Positions 1 to 8,580 of a DNA stretch of 64,000 nt are shown in pieces. The stretch is from Nocardia lijiangensis NBRC 108240 (GTDB lineage Bacteria > Actinomycetota > Actinomycetes > Mycobacteriales > Mycobacteriaceae). The position numbers were made by a program, and so were the translations under genes. A model generated the notes under the pieces. That model saw only the letters and a list, made by a program, of their open reading frames with translations. It was not told where the DNA came from and did not search any database. Each line of letters begins with the position of its first letter. The first letter of the stretch is position 1. The DNA is taken from NCBI RefSeq assembly GCF_001613045.1, contig NZ_BDBP01000012.1, forward strand, positions 1 through 64,000, given 5' to 3'.

Positions 1-2
1 TG

Positions 3-1559
3 GCGCGCGCGGCGGAGCTGTCCACCGATCCCGGCCGGGCCGTGCGCCGGTGGACCGCCGCGGCCGAAGCGGCGATCGAGGCGGGGCTGTGGCAGCGTGC
101 GGGCGACCTGGTTGACTGCGCCTGGGACCGGGCCGGGTCGACGCCGTTGACGGGGGCCGTGCCGGCCGAGCTCGCCTATGTGCGCGCGAGGTTGGCGGTC
201 GAGGCGGGGCGGCCCTTGCAGGGTGTGCGGCTCCTGCTCGAGGGAGTGGAGGCGGCCGGCGGCCTGCCGATGGAATTGCCGCTGCTCGGTATGGCCGCCT
301 ACTACGCGTGGGCCAGCGCCACGCACCCGGACCAGCTGGAATTGGCCCGCCGTGTCGAGGAACTGTGCCCGGACGGCGAAGGACTTCCGGCGTTGGTCCG
401 GGCCATCGTCCGTGCGTTCCGCCTGATCCTGGAGGGCGACGAGGTGACCACGGTCGTCTACCCGGCCCCCGGCAGTGTCGGACATCTGCCGCCCGAGCTG
501 CGATTCCTAATCAACTTCCAGGGCTTGGCCCGCGCCGATATCGAGGGGATGCGCGACGACGCAACCGAGCTCGTCGAAGAGTACCGAGAGGAAGGGCGGC
601 TGGGGCGTATGCCACAGGCCATGCTGCTGCTGGCCATTGCTCAACTTCTCGACGGCCAGCACCGGTCCGCCCGCGCGACGGTGACAGCGGGCCTTGCGTT
701 GGCCTCCGATATCGGCCAGCCCATGTGGCGGGGTTACCTGGCGGGTGTGCACGCCTGGCTATCCGCGGTGGGTGGTGCGGAGGCGGAATGCGAGGTGATG
801 GCCGAGCAGGCGATCCGCTATGCCGATCCGCACTGGTGGATGCCGGGCGTTTGCTGGGCCGAAAGCGCGCGGGTGATGCGCGATTTCGGTGTCGGTCGCT
901 ATGGCGCGGTGCTCGAGCGGATGGATCGGGCGCTGACCGGCCCCGCCCGGCATGCTTTCCTGTGGCGGTACCTCTGGCCGGACTACATCGAGGCCGCGGT
1001 CCGGGTCGGAAATCCGCAGCATGCCTGGGACCGGCTCGGACGTTACTCGGAGTGGGCCGAGGCCACCGGCCGGACAGTGCAACTCGCCGTACTCCATCGG
1101 CTCCGCGCGCTGGTCGCCTCCGGCGAGGAGGCCGAGGGACTGTATGAGCGGGCCCTGGCATTGCATGCCGAGGGGCGACAGCCGTTCGAAGAAGCACGCA
1201 CCCGGCTGGTCTACGGGGAGTGGCTGCGCCGCCACCGGCGTCGCGCCGAAGCGCGTATCCACCTGCACGCGGCCCTGGAAACGTTCGACCGGCTCGGCGC
1301 CGCGCCATGGGCCGCCCGGGCCGCCACCGAGTTACGCGCCACCGGTGTGGCCGTCCACCCGCCCGGCCCCGGTGACCCGCTGGCCGCCCTCACACCGCAG
1401 GAACTGCAAGTGGTGCGGCTGGCCGGAGACGGAGCCTCCAACCGTGAGATCGGCGCCCAGCTGTTCTTGAGCCCGCGCACCGTTGCTTCCCACTTGTACA
1501 GAGCCTTCCCCAAGCTGGGCATCTCCTCCCGTGCCGAGCTGAGCAAGCTCTTGGACTGA
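3..1559 (+). CDS. LuxR-family transcriptional regulator, C-terminal part (cut by window start)
   Basis: The reading frame is open to the first base of the window, so the gene starts outside it; the GTG at 42 is probably internal. About 450 residues of alpha-helical, TPR-like sequence rich in Ala, Leu and Arg are followed by a classic C-terminal LuxR/NarL helix-turn-helix, with 'LTPQELQVVRLAGDGASN' and 'FLSPRTVASHLYRAFPKLGI' matching its helices. This layout fits the large LAL-type regulators (ATPase, helical repeats, LuxR HTH); the ATPase would lie upstream. The family activates transcription, often of metabolic clusters. No target can be read from the neighbours, because the DNA downstream is decayed. 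Confidence 0.88.
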   Translation, partial: ARAAELSTDPGRAVRRWTAAAEAAIEAGLWQRAGDLVDCAWDRAGSTPLTGAVPAELAYVRARLAVEAGRPLQGVRLLLEGVEAAGGLPMELPLLGMAAYYAWASATHPDQLELARRVEELCPDGEGLPALVRAIVRAFRLILEGDEVTTVVYPAPGSVGHLPPELRFLINFQGLARADIEGMRDDATELVEEYREEGRLGRMPQAMLLLAIAQLLDGQHRSARATVTAGLALASDIGQPMWRGYLAGVHAWLSAVGGAEAECEVMAEQAIRYADPHWWMPGVCWAESARVMRDFGVGRYGAVLERMDRALTGPARHAFLWRYLWPDYIEAAVRVGNPQHAWDRLGRYSEWAEATGRTVQLAVLHRLRALVASGEEAEGLYERALALHAEGRQPFEEARTRLVYGEWLRRHRRRAEARIHLHAALETFDRLGAAPWAARAATELRATGVAVHPPGPGDPLAALTPQELQVVRLAGDGASNREIGAQLFLSPRTVASHLYRAFPKLGISSRAELSKLLD

Positions 1560-1984
1560 GCTGACCGGCGGGTATTCCAGCCCAGGGAGACACGCAGTGG
1601 TCGCAGTGCAAGGATCGGCGACTATCCGCGAGGGTTGCGGACACACTGTCCAATTCGAACCCGGGGCGGATCTGCGGACGACGCAGATCACCGTAAGCGT
1701 GCCGGTATGACCGTGAGGTCGTCCCCACGTGTCCCACAAGCGATCACGAGACCATCAACGGCGGGCGGGGGTCCCGTGGAGACTGGGTGCCCGGCGGGAG
1801 ATGATCGGTTGTGCGGCAACGCCGTCGCCTCGGAATCGCCCGTTACGAAACTGGGAGACCGGGCCGGAAGATCGGGCTGGGTGGGAATGTCGGTCCGACG
1901 TGAGCGGCGCCGCGAACCGCAGCGCGCTCGGCTCGACGCGCCGATCGCCCTACGTCGGGTGACTGATGCGCTCCCTACGTCGAT

Positions 1985-2165
1985 GCGCCTAGCTGGACGC
2001 CGTTGGCCGAGCGGCTGGGGATCTCGGGCCCGATCGGTGGCGCGCGGCCACGAGATCGTGGCCGCGTACACCCTGGCCTTCTTCGATCGCTTCCTGGCCG
2101 GCAACCGGGGGGCGCTGCTGGATGAGCCGCCCCGGTGGGGTGAGGTCCGCGTCGAGCGCCGGTGA
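1985..2165 (+). pseudogene. C-terminal remnant of an alpha/beta hydrolase
   Basis: Two frames together give 'SWTPLAERLGISGPIGG' followed, after a shift near 2040, by 'ARGHEIVAAYTLAFFDRFL' and an ending in 'RWGEVRVERR' plus stop. The pattern of a short loop, 'EIV.AYT.AFFDRHL.G' and a 'LL' tail is typical of the last 55 residues of actinobacterial chlorophyllase/PAF-acetylhydrolase-like hydrolases. The rest of the gene is missing upstream. Identification is from memory of the family ending, so moderate. Confidence 0.5.
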
Positions 2166-2347
2166 AGGCCACCCGGATCTCGTCAACTCCTGCCACCTCT
2201 CCCCAGCGATGGTGGGTGTGCGACGGCCTCGGTCCGGACTGGTCGTCACTGGCTGGCGAAGGTCCTTGCCGGCCGCATGGACGAACTCATCTCCTTCCAC
2301 GCGAGCCCCCATCGGACCGGAATATCGTTGTGCCCCGGCTATTTCCA

Positions 2348-2562
2348 GGTGAGCCGCGCGCCGGGAGCCCGGTGACGATCGAGATCGGGACCGATGGCCC
2401 GCACCGCCCTGGCTGGACATGCCCGGCCATCTGGTGGTCAGGAGCAGCGACGGCGCGCATCCGGCGCATGTGCACGCGACAGCAGCCGGTGCCGCCCTCC
2501 TGCGATTCACCTTCGCCCTGCCCGAGCCCGGCCACTACCTGCCGTGGCTCACGCGATGCCGT
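2348..2562 (+). pseudogene. Remnant of a secreted metal-binding-type protein
   Basis: One frame reads 'RAGSPVTIEIGTDG'; a neighbouring frame continues with 'LDMPGHLVVRSSDGAHPAHV' and then 'LLRFTFALPEPGHY'. This order (beta strand, 'GHLV.LR..D.AY.HVH', then 'F....P.PG.Y') is that of the C-terminal beta domain found in actinobacterial exported heavy-metal-binding-like proteins. A frameshift near 2400 and loss of both ends make it a dead fragment. No start codon or ribosome binding site is apparent. Confidence 0.4.
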
Positions 2563-2895
2563 CCGTCGTGATCGAAATGCCGGCTCGGTGCGGGCGGAGA
2601 ACCGCAGCCCGCTCGGCTCGATGTGCCCATGCCCATGCCGGGCGACTCATGCGGCACCTACGTCATTGAGTCATATGACGGAAGCGGCCGGCTGCGCGAT
2701 CTCCCTACTGTTTCCAGCCGTACACAGCGGATCCGAACCCGCTCGGGCGGCACCGCCCCTGCTGCCCGTCGTCGATTCGATGCGTATGCCGCCGCTCAGC
2801 TGGTACAGGCGAACGCCGGCAACCATGTGCCGGACTCACGGCGGGACGGTGGACTGTGTCGACGACTGCCGTAACTGGACCGAGGGAGATAAGGG

Positions 2896-3714
2896 ATGTC
2901 GAAAACTGTTCTGGTGACAGGTGCGTCGACCGGAATCGGTCGGGCCGTCGCGCTGCTGCTGGCCCGGGAGGGCTGCACCGTCTACGCGGGGGTGCGTAAG
3001 GAGGCCGACGGTACGGCGCTCGGTCCAGCGGTGACGCCGATCGAGCTGGACGTGACCGATGCCGGCCGGATTGCCGAGGTGGCCGAGAGTCTCGGCCGGC
3101 TCGACGCGCTGGTCAACAATGCGGGTGTCGGAGTCACGGGCCCCGTGGAGTTCGTTTCGCTGGAGGCGTTGCGCTGGCAGTACGAGGTCAACGTGTTCGG
3201 GCAGATAGCCGTCACGCAGGCCATGCTGCCCATGTTGCGTGCCGCCCGCGGACGCGTGGTCACCGTCGGCTCGGTGGGGAGCTGGATCACCCTGCCGTTC
3301 GGCGGGCCGCTGTGCTCCTCCAAACATGCCATCCGCTCGCTCGACGATGCCCTGCGGATGGAGGTCAAGCCGCACGGAGTGACCGCGGTGCTCATCGAAC
3401 CCGGTTCGACCCACACCGCCGCAGTGGACAAGCTGGAGGACGAGGTCGAACCGCGCTTGGCCGCTATCGGTGCCGAGGGCAGGAGGCTGTACGGCGACGC
3501 CTATCGGGCCATGACCACCGCATCGTTGAAGGAGGAGCGCACCGGCTCCAGCCCCGATGTGGTCGCCCGCGCCATCCTGCACGCCGTCACCGCTCGCAAA
3601 CCCCGCGCTCGCTACCCGGTCGGCAAGAAATCGCGGCTGATGAGCACCCTGGGCCGTGTCCTTCCCCAGTACACCCTCGACGCCGTGCGCCTGCGCGCGC
3701 TCGGCCTTTCCTGA
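2896..3714 (+). CDS. SDR-family NAD(P)-dependent oxidoreductase
   Basis: A 272-residue classical short-chain dehydrogenase. The N-terminal Rossmann motif is TGASTGIG (residues 8-15), the structural motif is NNAG ('LVNNAGVGVTG'), and the catalytic positions follow as Ser in 'VTVGSVGSW' and a lysine in 'CSSKHAI'. The usual Tyr of YxxxK is replaced: the sequence reads C-S-S-K, so the catalytic Tyr appears to be Cys or Ser, which could lower or change activity. The ATG at 2896 follows a good ribosome binding site (GAGGGAGATAAGGG). It is followed after 12 bases by the CMD-like gene and probably shares its transcript. The substrate is not readable; C-terminal basic residues suggest the bi-functional 'classical' SDR subgroup acting on alcohols or ketones. 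Confidence 0.88.
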   Translation: MSKTVLVTGASTGIGRAVALLLAREGCTVYAGVRKEADGTALGPAVTPIELDVTDAGRIAEVAESLGRLDALVNNAGVGVTGPVEFVSLEALRWQYEVNVFGQIAVTQAMLPMLRAARGRVVTVGSVGSWITLPFGGPLCSSKHAIRSLDDALRMEVKPHGVTAVLIEPGSTHTAAVDKLEDEVEPRLAAIGAEGRRLYGDAYRAMTTASLKEERTGSSPDVVARAILHAVTARKPRARYPVGKKSRLMSTLGRVLPQYTLDAVRLRALGLS

Positions 3715-3726
3715 ACGGATCACACC

Positions 3727-4398
3727 ATGACCCAGCTCGCCGGAGCCGATGCTCTGACCGCCCTCGATCCTGTTTTCGCCCAGCTCGCCGTCGGAGTGGG
3801 CCACAACCTCTGGGGCCTCACGCACCTGACTCCGCGGGAGAAGGTCTTCACCTGTCTCACCGCCGACCTGTGCCACCCTCATCTGGATCTTCCACTGGCC
3901 ATGCATGTCCAGATGGCGTCGGCCCATGGGGTCGAACCCGAGGCCATCCGGGAGCTGTTCCGGCATCTGGCCCCGTATGTGGGCTATCCCATCGTCGTTC
4001 CCGCCTTACAGCGTCTGGCCGAACTCGGGCTCCCCGAAGCGACGGACACCGATCCGGTCGCGCCGATGCCACCCGACTGCGCCCTCGCCCGCGCGGTCCG
4101 CGCTCTGCATAACGTGGATCCCGGACTGGCCGCTTTCACCGAGGACCAGTTCGCCCAGCGCTGGTCCCGCCCGCATCTCAGTGTCCGGGAGCGGGCGCTC
4201 GCCTGCCTGGTCGTGGACATCTTCTACCAGACCCTCGGCGAGTCGCTACACCTGCATGCGGAGCTGGCGCGTGCGGACGGTGCCACCGACGGCACCTTCC
4301 GCGATCTGATCCGCGGCGTGGCCGAATTCGGGCTCGCCCGAGCATGGGCCGCCGCCACGGCCCTGCTGCCCGCGACCGAACCGGTCGGCGACCGGTAG
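3727..4398 (+). CDS. Carboxymuconolactone-decarboxylase-like (AhpD-fold) protein
   Basis: A 223-residue protein with two similar helical halves, each containing a CMD-like motif: 'LTPREKVFTCLTADLCHPHL' near residue 38 and 'LSVRERALACLVVDIFYQTL' near residue 157. Both are followed by a His-containing helix ('LAMHVQMA', 'LHLHAELARADG') and 'IRELFRHLAPYVGYP' or 'FRDLIRGVAEFGL'. This is a duplicated carboxymuconolactone decarboxylase fold. The CxxC of peroxidase-type AhpD is absent, so a decarboxylase or lactonase-like or unknown role is more likely than peroxiredoxin reduction. It starts 12 bases after the SDR gene and is likely cotranscribed. Confidence 0.8.
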   Translation: MTQLAGADALTALDPVFAQLAVGVGHNLWGLTHLTPREKVFTCLTADLCHPHLDLPLAMHVQMASAHGVEPEAIRELFRHLAPYVGYPIVVPALQRLAELGLPEATDTDPVAPMPPDCALARAVRALHNVDPGLAAFTEDQFAQRWSRPHLSVRERALACLVVDIFYQTLGESLHLHAELARADGATDGTFRDLIRGVAEFGLARAWAAATALLPATEPVGDR

Positions 4399-4508
4399 GC
4401 GAGACCGCAACCACGCGGGCCGCGATGTGATCTGCCTCATGACCCGTCACACCGGCACACGAAAGCTCGTCCAAGGGATGTCAGGTCCCACTGATCGGAA
4501 AGCTAATC

Positions 4509-5447
4509 ATGACATCGAAACCGGCATTCAAAAGGGTGGCCGCGATCGCCGCGGTGCTGGTCGGCGTGCTCACCGCTCTCGTCGTTCCCGTGGCGTACGG
4601 ACAGCCGCCGACCTCGGACTACCAGTCGCAGTACCTATCGCGGGTGGAATCCCACTACGTGGATACCGACCTCGCTCGTTTCCACTACACCCGGACCGGG
4701 ACCGGATCACCCGTCGTGCTCGTCGCGGGTGGCGGGCTGTGGGGGTACTCCTGGCGAGACATGATCCCGGTGCTGGCGGCCGAGCACACCGTCTACGCCG
4801 TCGACCTGCCCAGTCAGGGATTCACCGATCTGTATCGCGGTGACTTCGCCTACGACCTGCCCGCGATGTCGCAGGCGCTGGCGAGTTTCCTCGATGCGGT
4901 CGGCCTGCAGCGCACCGCCTTGGTGGGCCACTCGTGGGGTGGTGCCTGGAGCCTGTACTTCGCCGAGCAGAACCCCGACCGAGTCGAGCGTCTGGTCCTG
5001 CTCGACTCGCCCGGTCTGGACGCCGAAAAGGCCCCTGTCACACCGTTGTTCACCACACCGCTGGTGGGAGAACTGGCAACGAATCTCACGACCCGGTCGT
5101 TCTACGCCGACAATATCCGCGGCACTTTCCAGAACAAGCACCTGGTCACCGACGAGGTGATCGACGAGCTCTATGCGCCGTTCTCCCGTCCCGCCAACCG
5201 CGGCGGATTCCTGTCGCTGTGGCGCAATCTGGACTACCGGCTCACCGATGCCGGTCTGGGGCGGGTCAGTGCGCCCACACTCGTGCTGTGGGGCGGCGCG
5301 GACAGTTGGCTGCCCGCATCCCAGGCCGGTCGTCTGGCCGAACGCATCCCGAATGCCACCGCAACGGTCCTCCCGGACTGCGGGCGCACCGTCCACGAGG
5401 ACTGCCCCGCGCAAACCAACCCGCTGATCGCCGCATTCCTGCGCTGA
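4509..5447 (+). CDS. Secreted alpha/beta hydrolase
   Basis: A 312-residue protein with an N-terminal signal peptide (basic 'KPAFKR', hydrophobic core to about residue 28, 'VAYGQ' cleavage-like site). The alpha/beta hydrolase fold is clear: oxyanion 'AGGGLWGYSW', nucleophile elbow GHSWGG with Ser142, acid 'LWGGADSWLP' and a candidate catalytic His in 'GRTVHEDCP' near the C terminus. The closest functional type would be a lipase/esterase or epoxide-hydrolase-like enzyme acting outside the membrane. An ATG at 4509 follows 'GGAAAGCTAATC'. The 110 bases upstream separate it from the CMD-like gene, so it may have its own promoter. Confidence 0.87.
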   Translation: MTSKPAFKRVAAIAAVLVGVLTALVVPVAYGQPPTSDYQSQYLSRVESHYVDTDLARFHYTRTGTGSPVVLVAGGGLWGYSWRDMIPVLAAEHTVYAVDLPSQGFTDLYRGDFAYDLPAMSQALASFLDAVGLQRTALVGHSWGGAWSLYFAEQNPDRVERLVLLDSPGLDAEKAPVTPLFTTPLVGELATNLTTRSFYADNIRGTFQNKHLVTDEVIDELYAPFSRPANRGGFLSLWRNLDYRLTDAGLGRVSAPTLVLWGGADSWLPASQAGRLAERIPNATATVLPDCGRTVHEDCPAQTNPLIAAFLR

Positions 5448-5578
5448 ACCGCGACGATCCGGCGAGCGGGCAGCTTGTGGTGACGAACCGTGCCGACTGC
5501 GGAGCGCCACCACGTTCGCTTGCGCGTATGTCGCGGTCGCCCGCCGGTGCTCAGCGAAAACCGATCCGAACGACGCAG

Positions 5579-5639
5579 GCCAACAACCGTTGACAAACGC
5601 GAACCCCGCCTTTTACCTTTGATGACAACAAGCGTTGAC
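5579..5639. promoter_or_regulatory. Two operator-like palindromes in front of the FAD monooxygenase operon
   Basis: Two copies of CAAC-N4-GTTGAC lie 45 bases apart: CAACAACCGTTGAC at 5581-5594 and GACAACAAGCGTTGAC at 5624-5639. The second ends 14 bases before the monooxygenase ATG at 5654 and would overlap the leader and ribosome binding site. The reverse complement of the element in front of the TetR gene at 10672 is GACAACAAACGTTGAC, a 15 of 16 match. I infer binding sites of that TetR repressor. Confidence 0.6.
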
Positions 5640-5653
5640 CTGAAGGAGTAGTC

Positions 5654-6799
5654 ATGAACAACCACATCGCGGACGTGCTGATCGTCGGAGCCGGGCCGGT
5701 CGGCCTCACCGCCGCGGTCGTGCTGAAACAACTCGGCCACGACGTCGTGGTCATCGACCGGCAGGCCGAGGGTGCCAACACCTCCCGCGCGGCGGTGGTG
5801 CATCCGCACACCTTGGAAATGCTGGAGCCCTACGGTGTGGTCCCGGCACTGGTGGACCGTGGTGTGCACACCCCCACGTTCGCGATCCGTGACCGTGACC
5901 GCCTGCTGATGGCAGTGCCGTTCAGCGAACTGCCCACCGCCTACCCGTACACGCTGATGATCTCCCAGGCTGACACCGAGAAATTCCTGCTGGAACGGCT
6001 CACCGCACTCGGCGGGAAGGTCACCCGCCCGGCCACGGTCACCGGCATCGCGCAGGAATCGGATTCGGTCACCGCGATCCTGTCGGAGGGCGCGCCGCTG
6101 TGCGCGCGGTATCTGCTGGCGGCGGATGGTATGCACAGCTTGGTACGGGAGCAGTCGGGTATCGGGTTCACCGGCGGCGCCTATGCCGAATCGTTCACTC
6201 TCGCTGATGTCCGCCTCTCCGGTGGAGTGCCCACCGATGAGGTCATCCTGTACTTCTCGCCGGCCGGGCTCGTCGTGGTGGCGCCGTTGCCCGACGATAT
6301 GTACCGGATCGTGGCCACTGTGGACGAGGCACCGCACGACCCGGATATCGCGTTCGTGCAGGGCCTGCTCGACGAACGCGGCCCGCAGGCGCACCCGGTC
6401 GTGGTCGAGGACCTGGTGTGGGGCTCGCGTTTCCGCGTCCACCACCGCATCGCCGACACCTTCCGGCACGGCCGGGTCCTGCTCGCCGGGGATGCCGGTC
6501 ACGTGCACTCGCCGGCCGGTGGGCAAGGGATGAACCTCGGTATCGAGGATGCTGTGACGGCCGCCACGACCCTGTCCCGCGTGCTGGCCGGTGAGCCGGA
6601 GGCCCTGCTCGACGAATACGCCGAGAGCCGCCACCGCACAGCCGGAGCGGTGGTGTCCATCGCGAGCCGGCTCACCGACCTGGCGACCGCGTCGGCGCGG
6701 GTGCGGCCGATGCGCAATACCGTCATGGCGCTGGCGGGTAAGGCCGCGCCCGTCCGGAATCGGCTGGCATGGCGCCTGTCCGGACTCGACCGCCGCTGA
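5654..6799 (+). CDS. FAD-dependent monooxygenase (PheA/TfdB type)
   Basis: A 381-residue flavoprotein hydroxylase. It has the N-terminal dinucleotide-binding motif GAGPVGL (residues 10-16), 'VVIDRQAEGA' ending the second beta strand, the mid-protein 'ARYLLAADGMHSLVRE' (DG motif) and the FAD ribityl motif 'LLAGDAGHVHSPAGGQGMNL' near residue 280. The family uses NAD(P)H and O2 to hydroxylate aromatic or polyketide-like substrates. The length is short of the 500-plus residues of phenol hydroxylases but normal for the small actinobacterial members. A strong ribosome binding site (GAAGGAG) precedes the ATG. It heads an operon with 6825-9473, apparently controlled by the TetR regulator at 10672 through the palindromes at 5581 and 5624. 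Confidence 0.92.
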   Translation: MNNHIADVLIVGAGPVGLTAAVVLKQLGHDVVVIDRQAEGANTSRAAVVHPHTLEMLEPYGVVPALVDRGVHTPTFAIRDRDRLLMAVPFSELPTAYPYTLMISQADTEKFLLERLTALGGKVTRPATVTGIAQESDSVTAILSEGAPLCARYLLAADGMHSLVREQSGIGFTGGAYAESFTLADVRLSGGVPTDEVILYFSPAGLVVVAPLPDDMYRIVATVDEAPHDPDIAFVQGLLDERGPQAHPVVVEDLVWGSRFRVHHRIADTFRHGRVLLAGDAGHVHSPAGGQGMNLGIEDAVTAATTLSRVLAGEPEALLDEYAESRHRTAGAVVSIASRLTDLATASARVRPMRNTVMALAGKAAPVRNRLAWRLSGLDRR

Positions 6800-6824
6800 C
6801 CCGCTCCCGCGAACGGAACTCGCC

Positions 6825-7595
6825 GTGAAAATCGTCAATGAGCACCTGGCCGTCAAAGCGCGCCTGACCACCCCCACCGACAACGGATTCCTCCTGCTGG
6901 CCGCCGAAACAGGCGGCTGGGCCGGACCGTTCCCGCGTCCCGCACGATCGCGACGCCACGTCTCGGCTCATCTCGGCCCGCTCTGCGCGCGGCTGGGCAA
7001 CCGAGCCGATGTCCTCGAGGCGACAGCTTTCCGGGCGGCATTACGGCCTCCCGGCGAGGGCGGCGCACTGCTGCGCCGGGCCGGAGTTCGCCCGGCCCGC
7101 TACGACATCGTCGTCCTCGTGCGCACCCGCACAGTCGCCGATCTGGACGCGGTGCGAGCCGACCCGGCCTGGCCGGAACTGGTGGCGCTGCTGACCGGTA
7201 ACGCCCGGCACGTGCACCGGATCGCGGCGAGCAGCCCGGCCCGGATCGCCGATGTAGACCACGATCCGGGTAATTGGTTCCTTTTCAACTACTTTCACTG
7301 CGCGGACCAGGACACCGTCTTCGACGTCTGGCGCTACACCGCGGGCTGGTTCCAGCGCAAAACCGCACTGCCCGACTCGGTGCCGATGCGCCCGCTGCAC
7401 GGCGAGCCCGGCGACTACACCCTCGTCAACCACGCATCCTGGCCCACGGTGCGCGCATTCCTGCCGAGTTTGCTGTTGCGGCCGAGCTTCCGCACCTTCG
7501 TGCTGGCCAACTTCGCCGCCAACGAGATCGCAGCTCAGCCGATCATCTACCGGCTGATCGGTTCGACAGCTACCACCGGGAACACGAGGAGCTGA
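6825..7595 (+). CDS. Conserved-looking protein of unknown function in the monooxygenase operon
   Basis: A 256-residue protein read from the GTG at 6825, 25 bases after the monooxygenase stop. I do not recognise a named domain. Visible features are 'ETGGWAGPFPRPARSRRHV' near the N terminus, 'RYDIVVLVRTRTVADLDAVR' and 'GNWFLFNYFHCADQDTVFDV', which look like two beta-alpha-beta units of a ferredoxin-like (dimeric alpha/beta barrel) fold, and a C-terminal 'LVNHASWPTVRAFLPS...SFRTFVLANFAANEI'. No signal peptide is seen. Its position between a monooxygenase and two other redox enzymes suggests a role in handling the same substrate, but that is inference. Confidence 0.75.
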   Translation: MKIVNEHLAVKARLTTPTDNGFLLLAAETGGWAGPFPRPARSRRHVSAHLGPLCARLGNRADVLEATAFRAALRPPGEGGALLRRAGVRPARYDIVVLVRTRTVADLDAVRADPAWPELVALLTGNARHVHRIAASSPARIADVDHDPGNWFLFNYFHCADQDTVFDVWRYTAGWFQRKTALPDSVPMRPLHGEPGDYTLVNHASWPTVRAFLPSLLLRPSFRTFVLANFAANEIAAQPIIYRLIGSTATTGNTRS

Positions 7596-7596
7596 G

Positions 7597-8580
7597 GTGT
7601 ACGCGATCCGGCAGTACGAGTTCGGCGCGCCGGAACAACTGGTGTACGAACTGGTGCCCGACCCGGCACCGGGCCCGCGGCAGGCGCTGATCGAGGTGCG
7701 TGCGGCAGGGGTGCACCTGGTCGATACGGTGCTGCGCGCCGGAGACACCCGGGGCCCTGTTTCGCCGCCACGGCTGCCGATGACGCCAGGGCGGGAAGTA
7801 GCAGGAGTCGTCACCGGACTGGGCGACGAGGTCGATGAGCGCTGGCTGGGCCGGCGTGTGGTGGTCCACCTCGGCGCCGGTGCCGGAGGTGGCTACGCCG
7901 AACTGGCCGTGGCCGATACCGCTGCGCTGCACGAGATACCCGAGGGCACCGGATACGAGGCCGCTGTCGCCATGGTCGGCACCGGCCGGATGGCACTGGG
8001 GGTACTGCATCACGCCCGGCTCGTCGCCGCGGATGTCGTGCTGGTGAACGCGGCCGCCGGTGGGATCGGAAACCTACTGGTGCAGGCGGCGATTCGGGCC
8101 GGGGCAACAGTTGCCGGGGCGGCGGGCGGAGAGCGCAAGGTCGAGTGTGTCCGGCGGTCCGGGGCGGTGGCCGCGGTCGACTACACTGCCGCGGACTGGC
8201 CGGATGCTGTGCGCGCCGCGCTGGGGGATCGTTCGGTGACAGTGGTTTTCGACGGTGTGGGCGGGGCGGTGGGCCGGGCGGCGTTCGACCTGCTCGGCGC
8301 CAGCGGCCGGGTCGTATCGTTCGGCTGGTCGGCGGGGGAGCCGCTGCGGTTCACCTCGGCAGAACTGTTCGAACGACAGCTGACCGCCGTCGTGGCCCTG
8401 GGCGCGAGTATCACCGGGATCCCAGGCGGGTTGCGCGGTCTCGAGGAGCGGGCGCTGGCCGAGCTCGCCGCCGGGCGGCTCCTCCCGGCGGTACAGACGT
8501 TTTCCTTGCGGGACGCGGCGGCGGCGCAAACGGCGTTGGAACGGCGCACCGCCACCGGCAAGGTGGTGCTCGTCCCGTGA
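7597..8580 (+). CDS. MDR-superfamily (quinone oxidoreductase-like) dehydrogenase
   Basis: A 327-residue zinc-free medium-chain dehydrogenase. It starts with GTG one base after the preceding stop. The N-terminal GroES-like domain contains 'LIEVRAAGVHLVDTVLRAG' and 'PGREVAGVVTGLGDEVDERW'. The Rossmann domain follows with 'VLVNAAAGGIGNLLVQAAIR' (AAxxGxG-type motif) and 'VTVVFDGVGGAVGRAAFDLL'. The catalytic and structural zinc cysteines are absent, as in NADPH:quinone reductase and enoyl reductase members. Likely reaction: NADPH-dependent reduction of a quinone or enone, in line with the adjacent hydroxylase. Its last codons overlap the next gene start by 4 bases (GTGA). Confidence 0.9.
   Translation: MYAIRQYEFGAPEQLVYELVPDPAPGPRQALIEVRAAGVHLVDTVLRAGDTRGPVSPPRLPMTPGREVAGVVTGLGDEVDERWLGRRVVVHLGAGAGGGYAELAVADTAALHEIPEGTGYEAAVAMVGTGRMALGVLHHARLVAADVVLVNAAAGGIGNLLVQAAIRAGATVAGAAGGERKVECVRRSGAVAAVDYTAADWPDAVRAALGDRSVTVVFDGVGGAVGRAAFDLLGASGRVVSFGWSAGEPLRFTSAELFERQLTAVVALGASITGIPGGLRGLEERALAELAAGRLLPAVQTFSLRDAAAAQTALERRTATGKVVLVP

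Larger units (their letters stand above)
1560..2895. other. Decayed intergenic stretch with gene remnants
   Basis: About 1.3 kb between the LuxR gene and the SDR gene contains no intact gene. Two protein remnants can be read (1985-2165 and 2348-2562, listed separately). A 66-68 base segment at 1914-1981 recurs imperfectly at 2599-2664. The rest shows no coding pattern I can support. Confidence 0.6.

Noticed and set aside
5234..6883. 549-residue minus-strand frame
   Set aside because: It is the shadow of the FAD monooxygenase and the secreted hydrolase genes, with His/Arg/Gly-rich nonsense composition.
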